NCBI GenBank assembly: GCA_032358255.1
Contig: JAULBX010028048.1
Span: 1-64,000, forward strand
Reading direction: 5' to 3'
Length of the DNA: 64,000 bases
DNA from: Heterotrichella gracilis
Taxonomy: Eukaryota > Sar > Xanthophyceae > Tribonematales > Xanthonemataceae
Made by a program: the position numbers and the translations under genes. The notes under the pieces are model-generated. The model worked only from the letters and a program-made list of their open reading frames with translations. It was not told the origin of the DNA and made no database searches. Below, one piece after another: positions 10,130 to 17,540 of the stretch (its first letter is position 1; each line of letters opens with the position of its first letter).

Positions 10130-10956
10130 GCGTATTTTCTTACAACGTTGTGTATCTCAATTACTGGTTTTAAAAATTCTTCAAGATCATAAACACATAA
10201 TTGCGAAGCCGCATCACATAAAGCTTTTGAAGGTTCAGGATGTGTTTCAATGAACATACCGTCAATACCACTTGCTACTCCTGCTCTGCTTAACACTGGT
10301 AAAAATTCTCTTGCACCACCTTTAGCATCTGCACTCGGAATTCCGTATTTACGAACACAATGCGTTACATCAAACACAACAGGGTAGCCTATATTATTCA
10401 TATGAAAAAAACTGCGTGGATCAACAATTAGATCGTTATAACCAAAAACATAACCACGCTCCGTTAAAATTATATTATCATTCCCAGCGTCTTTACATTT
10501 TTGCGCGGGATGCTTCATGTTATCCGGCGCTAAAAACTGACCATGTTTGATATTAACTACTTTACCAGTTTTTGCCGCGGCAACCAATAAAGAACTTTGC
10601 ATACATAAATAAGCGGGTATCTGTAAAACATCACATACTTCTGCAGCAAGCGCTGCCTGGTAGCTTTCATGAATATCTGTTAACAACGGAAAGCCAAATT
10701 GTTCTTTTACTTTAGCGAGTATCTTCATTCCTTTTTCCATACCCGGTCCATCGTAATAACTTAAACTACTGCGATTATCTTTTAAAAAACTCGACTTATA
10801 AATAATTTTAATTTTTAATCTTTCGCCAACCTCTTTTAATTTTTCTGCTGTTTTCATCATTATGCTTTCATCCTCAATAACACAAGGTCCTGAGATCAAA
10901 AATAATTCTTTAGAACCGCAGTCTATATTTCCAACTTTAACTATCTTCTTTTGCAT
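10126..10956 (-). CDS. kdsA: 3-deoxy-8-phosphooctulonate synthase (KDO-8-P synthase)
   Basis: 276 residues, the usual length. The enzyme condenses phosphoenolpyruvate with arabinose 5-phosphate to give KDO 8-phosphate, the first committed step to the KDO sugar of lipopolysaccharide. Recognisable motifs are LISGPCVIE near residue 20, KSSFLKDNRSS (substrate-binding loop) near residue 54, LLTDIHE near 94, the NIKHGQFLAPDNM segment near 134 and the FDVTHCVRKYG segment near 194. It acts in the cytoplasm. It is transcribed leftward, divergently from mpl, with about 100 bases between the starts. Confidence 0.96.
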   Translation of the reverse strand: MQKKIVKVGNIDCGSKELFLISGPCVIEDESIMMKTAEKLKEVGERLKIKIIYKSSFLKDNRSSLSYYDGPGMEKGMKILAKVKEQFGFPLLTDIHESYQAALAAEVCDVLQIPAYLCMQSSLLVAAAKTGKVVNIKHGQFLAPDNMKHPAQKCKDAGNDNIILTERGYVFGYNDLIVDPRSFFHMNNIGYPVVFDVTHCVRKYGIPSADAKGGAREFLPVLSRAGVASGIDGMFIETHPEPSKALCDAASQLCVYDLEEFLKPVIEIHNVVRKYA

Positions 10957-11058
10957 AAAATTTACTTTTTAAATAGGACCACAAGATAAACAATTTTATG
11001 TGCATAATATATTTACTTTATCACAAAAATTCCAAACACAAAGTCTTTTCTTTATATC

Positions 11059-12423
11059 ATGGAAAAAGTTCACCTGATTGCCATTGGCGGAAGCGCCATG
11101 CATAATATGGCCCTGGCACTGCACGAAAAAGGATTTACTGTTAGTGGTAGTGATGATGAAATTAACGAACCAAGTAAAAGCCGTTTAGCAAAAGCCGGAA
11201 TCTTACCGGCAGCAATTGGCTGGTTTCCTGAAAAAATAACAAATGATATAAATGCGGTGATACTAGGCATGCATGCTCGCGCCGATAACCCAGAACTGAT
11301 CCGCGCAAAAGAGTTAGGATTAAAGATCTATTCTTACCCGGAATATATTTACGAAGCCACTAAAAATAAAACACGTATTGTAATTGGCGGGAGTCACGGA
11401 AAAACGACCATCACTGCCATGATATTGCATGTTATGCATTTTCATAAAATAGAAACAGATTTTTTAGTTGGTGCTCAATTAGCGGGTTTTGATACTATGG
11501 TGAATTTAACCAATACATCAAAATATGCCGTAATAGAAGGTGATGAATATTTAGCCTCACCAATAGATCGCCGGCCAAAATTTCATTTATACAAACCAAA
11601 TATTGCCATTTTAAGTGGCATTGCATGGGATCACATCAACGTTTTTCCAACCTTTGAGAATTATGTTGAGCAATTCACCAAATTCATAAATTTAATTGAA
11701 CCTAAAGGTAATTTGATCTATTGTGCAGAAGATAAAGTACTGGCAGCGACTTGCGAAAAAGCTGAAAACACTGCCATTTCCAAGCAACCCTACTCTGTTC
11801 CAAGAAATGAAATTGTGAATGGCACAACTTATTTATTGGTTGGAGATGAAAAAATTCCACTTCAAATTTTCGGTAATCATAATTTAATGAATTTAAATGG
11901 CGCAAGAATGGTTTGTAATACCATTGGGCTTAGCGACGAACAATTTTATGAAGCTATTCAGTCTTTTAAAGGTGCTGCCAAACGTTTGGAGCTAGTATAC
12001 AAAGAGAAGGATTTTAATTTTTATAAAGATTTTGCGCACTCCCCTTCTAAATTAAAAGCTACCACTGATGCTGTTAAAAAACAATTTACCAGACGCTATA
12101 TTGTTGCCTGCATGGAACTTCACACCTTTAGTAGTTTAAATGAAGAATTCTTAACTGAATATAATGGCTCAATGGATCTTGCTGACGAAGCTATCGTTTA
12201 CTTTAATCCGCACACCATTGCCCATAAAAAATTAAAAGAGATAACTGAAGAACAGGTTCACAAAGCTTTTAATCGTAAAGACCTGAAGGTATTTACAAAA
12301 AGTTCGGATGTTATAGCTCACCTTAAATCGAAAAAATGGGACAATAAAGTACTTTTAATGATGAGTAGCGGTAATTTTGACGGTGTTGATTTTGCAGTAT
12401 TAGCTAAAGAATTAAAATTTTAA
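11059..12423 (+). CDS. mpl: UDP-N-acetylmuramate:L-alanyl-gamma-D-glutamyl-meso-DAP ligase (murein tripeptide ligase)
   Basis: A 454-residue Mur-ligase family protein. It begins with the N-terminal nucleotide fold HLIAIGGSAMHNMALAL, has the ATP loop GGSHGKTT near residues 112-120, and shows the Mpl-type acidic segment EGDEYLASPIDRRPKF. The central domain has GIAWDHINVFP and the C-terminal domain DFAHSPSK. Mpl ligates recovered cell-wall tripeptide to UDP-MurNAc during peptidoglycan recycling. MurC is the close alternative; the EGDEY segment and the GGSAMHN start favour Mpl. The stop codon lies one base before a 35-base palindrome that begins the ATPase cassette downstream. Confidence 0.9.
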   Translation: MEKVHLIAIGGSAMHNMALALHEKGFTVSGSDDEINEPSKSRLAKAGILPAAIGWFPEKITNDINAVILGMHARADNPELIRAKELGLKIYSYPEYIYEATKNKTRIVIGGSHGKTTITAMILHVMHFHKIETDFLVGAQLAGFDTMVNLTNTSKYAVIEGDEYLASPIDRRPKFHLYKPNIAILSGIAWDHINVFPTFENYVEQFTKFINLIEPKGNLIYCAEDKVLAATCEKAENTAISKQPYSVPRNEIVNGTTYLLVGDEKIPLQIFGNHNLMNLNGARMVCNTIGLSDEQFYEAIQSFKGAAKRLELVYKEKDFNFYKDFAHSPSKLKATTDAVKKQFTRRYIVACMELHTFSSLNEEFLTEYNGSMDLADEAIVYFNPHTIAHKKLKEITEEQVHKAFNRKDLKVFTKSSDVIAHLKSKKWDNKVLLMMSSGNFDGVDFAVLAKELKF

Positions 12424-12424
12424 A

Positions 12425-12459
12425 AAGTAACATTTATGTAACTTACATAAATGTTACTT
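12425..12459. repeat. 35-base perfect palindrome at the 3' end of the ATPase gene
   Basis: Two perfect 17-base arms (AAGTAACATTTATGTAA and its reverse complement) are separated by a single C. The palindrome starts one base after the mpl stop and contains the stop codon of the leftward ATPase gene at 12454-12456. Copies of the same arm recur upstream of that gene at 13614-13662. No run of T follows on either strand, so it does not look like an ordinary terminator. Confidence 0.9.
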
Positions 12460-13587
12460 GAAGTAGATACGTTGTAACCACATTTTAAATAGAGGATCAA
12501 TAAATTCTATAACTGGGCCAACACTATCAATAACTTCTTTATTCTCTAACCCTTCTTTTATACGCAATACATTGGCCGACGTGCCCAATTTGTAAGCGTA
12601 CATTGTATCCTTTGAACTCATTTGTTTCACACCGTCTATCAATGCCTTTAAATAATTTAATTGATTATTGGTTAAATTATCGGTCTCACGTTGAAAAAGA
12701 ATACTGTGTTGTAACATTAGATTCTCTAATGCACTGTCGATATCTTTATCGGTACAGGTTCTTTTTGAGAATAACCACGTTTGTTGTGCCAATTGTTGTA
12801 CAAAATAAGGATGGTTTTCCATCAGCCTTGCTATTCTTTCTGCCTGAGCCTTATCTATTCTCTTTTTTGTATCGCTAAAGCGCTTAATGATAAAATTTAT
12901 CCAATAATTCTCTTTTATCTTTTCTAAAAATACAACATCACCAAACTTATAAAACGGCATAGCCATACTCGAAAAAATATCCATAAGCAAATGCCTTTTA
13001 CTGCCATATAAACAATAGGAAGTGTGTTTATGATGCTGCCAATGTGCTCTTAATTTTTTCTGAAAGGCCAATGGTTCATCAAAAAAAGCAATGTTTTGAA
13101 ATTCATCAATACACACTACAATTTTTATTTTTTTATTCTTACAAATATTTTCAGCAAGATCCAGTATTTCATCTTGCCCTTTTTTAATCTCTTTCCAATC
13201 AAGGGAAATTGAAAGATCATTTAATGGATCGATGCCAACAGAGAACTGAGGTACTATCTTCTTAAAGAGTGCTTTACCGGCTCGTATGCGCTCCTCCCAT
13301 TTTGTAGAGGTCACTTTTATCAACTCACGTATGTACGTTTCATAAAACTCTTGTTCTGTTCGGATATTGAACAGGTCAATAAAACAAAACACCAGTTTTG
13401 GGTTTTTACGTTTGCTTTGCTCCGTAGCTTTTTTTACAAGCGAAGACTTACCCCAACGACGTGGAGATATAAGCACCGTATTAGTACCTGAATTAAAATT
13501 TTGTAATAGCCGTTCCATTTCCACCTGGCGATTAGTGAAATCATGGCCGCTAACAATTTTACCAAAAACAAAAGGGGTTAATTCCAT
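12454..13587 (-). CDS. AAA ATPase of the archaeal-type ATPase_2 family, in a palindrome-flanked cassette
   Basis: 377 residues from the ATG at 13587 (MELTPFVFGKIV); a longer frame upstream only translates the flanking repeats and is not a credible N-terminus. Walker A is seen in SPRRWGKSS near residue 50, Walker B in KIVVCIDEFQNIA near 145, then a sensor-like YCLYGSKRHLL. A C-terminal winged-helix-like half follows (NLTNNQLNYLKALIDG). Many Bacteroidota and archaea carry numerous scattered copies of this family with no settled function. Palindromes with the same 17-base arm lie both at its stop and 27 bases upstream of its start. The fit is a mobile or self-regulating cassette; that is inference. 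Confidence 0.85.
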   Translation of the reverse strand: MELTPFVFGKIVSGHDFTNRQVEMERLLQNFNSGTNTVLISPRRWGKSSLVKKATEQSKRKNPKLVFCFIDLFNIRTEQEFYETYIRELIKVTSTKWEERIRAGKALFKKIVPQFSVGIDPLNDLSISLDWKEIKKGQDEILDLAENICKNKKIKIVVCIDEFQNIAFFDEPLAFQKKLRAHWQHHKHTSYCLYGSKRHLLMDIFSSMAMPFYKFGDVVFLEKIKENYWINFIIKRFSDTKKRIDKAQAERIARLMENHPYFVQQLAQQTWLFSKRTCTDKDIDSALENLMLQHSILFQRETDNLTNNQLNYLKALIDGVKQMSSKDTMYAYKLGTSANVLRIKEGLENKEVIDSVGPVIEFIDPLFKMWLQRIYFK

Positions 13588-13613
13588 TTTACTCAAAACT
13601 ACACAACAAATAT

Positions 13614-13662
13614 AAGTAACATTTATGTAACTTACAAAAATGTTACTTACATAAATGTTACC
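13614..13662. repeat. Near-palindrome with three copies of the 17-base arm, upstream of the ATPase gene
   Basis: The forward arm AAGTAACATTTATGTAA at 13614-13630 is followed, after one C, by an inverted arm with one mismatch (13632-13648) and by a second inverted arm overlapping it (13647-13661, last two bases diverged). The block repeats the palindrome at 12425-12459 and lies 27 bases before the ATPase start. It could be an element end, an operator, or both. Confidence 0.88.
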
Positions 13663-13720
13663 TAAAGTATTAATTAACATATTAAAGGTTAATTAATTTT
13701 ATTAAAACCTTGTAAATTGT

Positions 13721-13728
13721 TATTTTTG
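13721..13728 (+). promoter_or_regulatory. Bacteroidota-type -7 element for the TonB receptor operon
   Basis: TATTTTTG matches TAnnTTTG exactly. A transcript starting about six bases after it would begin at 13734, only three bases before the TTG start codon at 13737. No good -33 TTTG was found. Confidence 0.5.
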
Positions 13729-13736
13729 CTGGGCTT

Positions 13737-16178
13737 TTGAGAAATTATATCATACTCGTTATTCTACTGTTTTTTGGCAATATTCACTGCCAGAATTTTT
13801 CTGTTGGCGGCAGTATAAAAGATGGTACAAACGGCGAAACAGTTATAGGTGCCACAATCCTTTTAAAGGAAATAAATAAGGCAACTTCAACCAACCAATA
13901 CGGTTTTTTTTCTATAGCGGCGCCTAAAGGCAAATACACGGTTATTATTTCTTACATAGGTTATAAAACAATAATACAAGAGCTTGAATTAGATAAAAAC
14001 ACCACACTAAACATTTCTCTTTCACTTGCCGAAACGAATTTGAACGAAGTGGAAATTACTACCAAAAGAGGGAATGAGAATGTAAAGAATACACAAATGA
14101 GTTCAATACAGCTTGATATGGCTGAGATAAAAAAGATCCCGGCATTTATGGGCGAAGTAGATATCTTAAAAACAATACAGCTTTTGCCCGGCGTAAAAAA
14201 TGCCGGAGATGGCAACACCGGATTTTATGTGCGTGGCGGGGGACCCGATCAGAATTTAATTTTGTTAGATGAAGCGCCTATTTACAACGCCTCTCACCTA
14301 CTCGGCTTCTTTTCTGTATTTAATGGAGATGCCATAAAAAATGTAAATCTTATTAAAGGCGGTATGCCAGCGCAATATGGTGGACGCTTATCTTCCGTAC
14401 TTGATATCAGTATGAAGGATGGTAATAACCAACATTTTCAGGTTGAAGGTGGCATTGGAGTTATCGCTTCTCGCTTAACTATACAAGGACCAATTGTAAA
14501 GGATAAAGGTTCTTTCATTATTAGTGGACGTCGCACTTACGTGGATGTATTAGCAAAGCCCTGGATCGAAAGATCGGATTTTAAAGGCACTTCGTATTTT
14601 TTTTATGATCTTAACGCAAAATTTAATTACATCATTAACGAAAAGAATCGTTTATTCCTAAGCGGATATTATGGTCGCGATAAATTTATTTTTACAGATG
14701 AAGAAGGCGGATTTAAGACCAAGATCCCATGGGGAAATGCCTCTGGCTGTTTAAGATGGAACCACGTTTTTAATTCAAAACTATTTTCAAACACGTCTGC
14801 TGTATTTACAAATTATGATTTTAGTTTTGGTGCTACGCAAGACGATTTTGAAGTGATCATAAAGTCAGGCATCACTGACTACAATTTAAAATACGATCTA
14901 AATTTTTTTCCTAATTCGAGGCATACAATTAAAACGGGTGTGAACTATATTTTCCATGTATTTGTTCCAACAAGTGTAAGTGCCAAACAAGGCTCAACGG
15001 AATTTGATCTTGGCAAAACAATTAAATTGTATTCGCACGATGCAGCTATTTATGTTAGCGACGATTGGGAAGTAACTCAAAATTTTAAATTAAATGCAGG
15101 TTTACGCTTCGGAAATTTTACGCAGGTTGGTCCATTTAATCGTTATGTAAAAGATTTTACAGGCAAAATAACTGATACTGTTTCTTACAGAACTAATGAG
15201 GTAGTTGCTAATTACAATGGTTTAGAGCCACGATTCTCTGCCCGTTATTCTTTAACTAAAACCGCTTCATTAAAAGCTTCGTACGCGCGCAATTTTCAAT
15301 ATATACACTTAGCTTCTATCTCCTCAGTAAGTTTACCAACGGATGTTTGGATGCCTTGTACCGAAGTAATTAAACCACAGCAATCAAATCAATATGCATT
15401 TGGTTTCTTTAAAAACTTTAAAGACAATGTTTTTGAAACAAGCGTTGAAGTATATTACAAGACCATGAGTAATCAAATAGATTATAAAGAAGGCGCTCAG
15501 CCGGCAGATAATGTTTTTGATAATCCAGACAATGCGTTTACGTTTGGAAAAGGCTGGGCTTACGGTGCAGAGTTCTTTGTGAAAAAAAATGTGGGCAAAT
15601 TTACCGGTTGGATCGGTTATACTTTATCGTGGACCTGGCGACAATTTAAAGAAATAAATTATGGAGAAAAATTCTTAGCAAAATATGATAGAAGACATGA
15701 TGCCTCGGTTGTTTTAACTTATGATGCCAACAAACAATGGAATTTTGGCATGATCTGGGTTTATGGTTCTGGTAACAGAGGCACCTTACCCAATGGATTT
15801 TTTCTGTATGAAGGAAGTTTAAGTAATGATTATGGTTTACGAAACTCCTACCAGTTCATCCCCTATCACCGTATGGATCTGAACGTCACCTTCTCTCCTG
15901 ACAGAGCAAGAAAACTCGAAAAAAGAAAGCAAACCTTAATAGCAAAGTATAAAGAAGAAGGCAAAGACACTTTGAATGTAGTTGTAACAAAAAAATGGGC
16001 GAAGAATTTTAGCAACAGTTTTACATTAAGTGTTTTTAATGTGTATAACCGTTACAACCCCTATTTTATTTATTTAACGCGTGAAGGCGATTTTACAAAG
16101 GGAACTTTAAAAGTTGGCGCAAAGCAGGTATCATTATTTCCTATTTTACCCAGCTTAACATGGAACTTTAAATTTTAA
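13737..16178 (+). CDS. TonB-dependent receptor with N-terminal carboxypeptidase-like domain
   Basis: An 813-residue outer-membrane transporter. A signal peptide (about residues 1-18) leads to a CarboxypepD-regulatory-like domain (about 20-105: GTNGETVIGATILL, GKYTVIISYIGYKT). The plug domain follows (LKTIQLLPGVKNAGDG, FYVRGGGPDQNLILLDEAP, GGMPAQYGGRLSSV at about 147-220), then a beta-barrel ending in LTWNFKF. The start codon is TTG: an in-frame stop lies 24 bases upstream and no ATG fits the signal peptide. It shares one base with the next gene (TAATG). The partner DUF4249 lipoprotein argues for import of a substrate not identifiable here. Confidence 0.92.
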   Translation: MRNYIILVILLFFGNIHCQNFSVGGSIKDGTNGETVIGATILLKEINKATSTNQYGFFSIAAPKGKYTVIISYIGYKTIIQELELDKNTTLNISLSLAETNLNEVEITTKRGNENVKNTQMSSIQLDMAEIKKIPAFMGEVDILKTIQLLPGVKNAGDGNTGFYVRGGGPDQNLILLDEAPIYNASHLLGFFSVFNGDAIKNVNLIKGGMPAQYGGRLSSVLDISMKDGNNQHFQVEGGIGVIASRLTIQGPIVKDKGSFIISGRRTYVDVLAKPWIERSDFKGTSYFFYDLNAKFNYIINEKNRLFLSGYYGRDKFIFTDEEGGFKTKIPWGNASGCLRWNHVFNSKLFSNTSAVFTNYDFSFGATQDDFEVIIKSGITDYNLKYDLNFFPNSRHTIKTGVNYIFHVFVPTSVSAKQGSTEFDLGKTIKLYSHDAAIYVSDDWEVTQNFKLNAGLRFGNFTQVGPFNRYVKDFTGKITDTVSYRTNEVVANYNGLEPRFSARYSLTKTASLKASYARNFQYIHLASISSVSLPTDVWMPCTEVIKPQQSNQYAFGFFKNFKDNVFETSVEVYYKTMSNQIDYKEGAQPADNVFDNPDNAFTFGKGWAYGAEFFVKKNVGKFTGWIGYTLSWTWRQFKEINYGEKFLAKYDRRHDASVVLTYDANKQWNFGMIWVYGSGNRGTLPNGFFLYEGSLSNDYGLRNSYQFIPYHRMDLNVTFSPDRARKLEKRKQTLIAKYKEEGKDTLNVVVTKKWAKNFSNSFTLSVFNVYNRYNPYFIYLTREGDFTKGTLKVGAKQVSLFPILPSLTWNFKF

Positions 16179-17035
16179 TGAAACGTTTTATATACATAGC
16201 TTTTGTTCTCCTTCTTTTCTCTTGCAGAAAAGAAGTAAAATTAAAATTGCCCGATTACAAGCAAAAAGTAGTTGTTGAAGCAAGTATAGAGACCAATGGT
16301 TATGCGATTGTTTTTTTATCGTACTCTGTTCCTTATTTTGGAGACTTTGATTATACTGCTCCCGAAAAAACATTTATTAAAGGCGCGTTTGTTACAGTAA
16401 CGGATGGTACGACTATAGACACACTTAAAGAGTTAGATCCAAACACCGGTTATGCTTACTTAGGTTTTAAATTAAAAGGTCAGCAAGGCAGAAACTATAT
16501 ATTAAAAGTAACTGTTGATGGCAAAACGTTTGAAACAAATACAAATATTTTAAATCCCGCAAAATTAGATAGTTTATATTTTAAAGGTGAGGAAGATACT
16601 TTAGGTTTTATTTGGCAAACTTTTTCTGAACCTCCTGGCTCAGGAGATTGTTATCGCTGGTACGCAAAGCGTTTAGGCCGCGACCAGTTTTATGCTGCGC
16701 CATTTGCTTCCGTTTTTGAAGATAAATTCATTGATGGAAAAACATTTGATTTTTCTTATGACCGTGGTCCGCAACCAAATGAGATCCAAGAATACAGGGA
16801 AGATCCGGAAAGGGGCTATTACAAACGTGGCGATACAGTTGTGGTAAAGTTTTGTAAGATAGGTCGGCGCGAGTATGATTTCTGGAACACGTATTATCAA
16901 AACAAAGCAAGTAACAGTAACCCTTTTAGTGCACCATCAAATATAAAGAGTATGTTTGAAGGTAATCAGGATGTATTTGGTGCCTTTGTTGGTTATTCAC
17001 CTTTTTATGATACGATCATTATCCCAAAAAATTAA
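16178..17035 (+). CDS. DUF4249 outer-membrane lipoprotein
   Basis: 285 residues with a lipoprotein signal (LLLFSC, lipidated cysteine at position 16, then RKEVKLKLPDY). Visible family traits are KQKVVVEASIE near residue 29, an early beta-sandwich-like region, and a tail with PSNIKSMFEGNQDVFGAFVGYS. DUF4249 proteins are usually encoded directly after TonB receptors of this type and are thought to assist substrate capture at the surface. The TAATG overlap with the receptor gene indicates translational coupling. Biochemical function is unknown. Confidence 0.87.
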   Translation: MKRFIYIAFVLLLFSCRKEVKLKLPDYKQKVVVEASIETNGYAIVFLSYSVPYFGDFDYTAPEKTFIKGAFVTVTDGTTIDTLKELDPNTGYAYLGFKLKGQQGRNYILKVTVDGKTFETNTNILNPAKLDSLYFKGEEDTLGFIWQTFSEPPGSGDCYRWYAKRLGRDQFYAAPFASVFEDKFIDGKTFDFSYDRGPQPNEIQEYREDPERGYYKRGDTVVVKFCKIGRREYDFWNTYYQNKASNSNPFSAPSNIKSMFEGNQDVFGAFVGYSPFYDTIIIPKN

Positions 17036-17037
17036 TT

Positions 17038-17478
17038 ATGAACACAAATAAAACAGATCTAATAGAACGTTATATAGAGCACAATCATTTCGGGAAATTG
17101 CTTGGAATGCATTTTACAATTATTTCTGAAGGGAGTGTTGATTATTCGCTCACCATAAAAAAAGAACATTTAGCAACACCAAATGCTGCCCATGGTGGCG
17201 TTATCTCTGCCTTAATTGATGGTGCTTTGGGTGTTGCAGGACTATCTTCCGTTTATAAAGAAAATAAAGTGGTGAGTACTATCGAATATAAATTGAATTT
17301 TTTATCTCCTGCGTTACTGGGCGATGAGTTAATTGCCAAAGCAAAAGTTGAACAAAAAGGTAAACGCATTTTAATTATTAGCTGCGATGTTTTTTGCGTG
17401 AACAGAGAAAACAAATTATTAGCAAAATCATTAGGTACATTTAATGCCTATGATGCCGCAAAGGCAGGATACAATTAA
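17038..17478 (+). CDS. PaaI-family hotdog thioesterase
   Basis: A 146-residue cytoplasmic hotdog-fold protein. The motif AHGGVISALIDGALGVA near residues 51-67 is the active-site helix of PaaI-like acyl-CoA thioesterases, with the preceding HLATPN loop. The C-terminal strands (GKRILIISCDVF) complete the fold. It hydrolyses an acyl- or aryl-CoA, substrate unknown. It starts two bases after the DUF4249 stop, so it is the last gene of the TonB operon, which ends at the hairpin 17498-17523. A metabolic link to the transporter is not evident. Confidence 0.87.
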   Translation: MNTNKTDLIERYIEHNHFGKLLGMHFTIISEGSVDYSLTIKKEHLATPNAAHGGVISALIDGALGVAGLSSVYKENKVVSTIEYKLNFLSPALLGDELIAKAKVEQKGKRILIISCDVFCVNRENKLLAKSLGTFNAYDAAKAGYN

Positions 17479-17497
17479 TAGATATTCAAAAAAAAAA

Positions 17498-17523
17498 GCC
17501 GCTCTCGTAAGCGGCTTTTTTTT
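17498..17523. terminator. Bidirectional intrinsic terminator
   Basis: Stem GCCGCT / AGCGGC with a six-base loop, preceded by a run of A and followed by eight T. It lies between the thioesterase gene and the convergent PKD-repeat gene and should work on both strands. Confidence 0.92.
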
Positions 17524-17540
17524 GACTATATTTTAACTAA

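Noticed and set aside
12425-12459. Bidirectional terminator between mpl and the ATPase gene
   Set aside because: A single-base loop, no T-run, and a related repeat upstream of the ATPase gene make a terminator-only reading unlikely, though a termination effect cannot be excluded.
12421-13666. TAAA target-site duplication around the ATPase cassette
   Set aside because: Four bases of T and A in AT-rich DNA are not evidence enough, and the right end does not align exactly with the left.
13588-13680. N-terminal extension of the ATPase (31 extra residues)
   Set aside because: These codons run through the flanking repeats and encode no domain; the ATG at 13587 gives the usual N-terminus.
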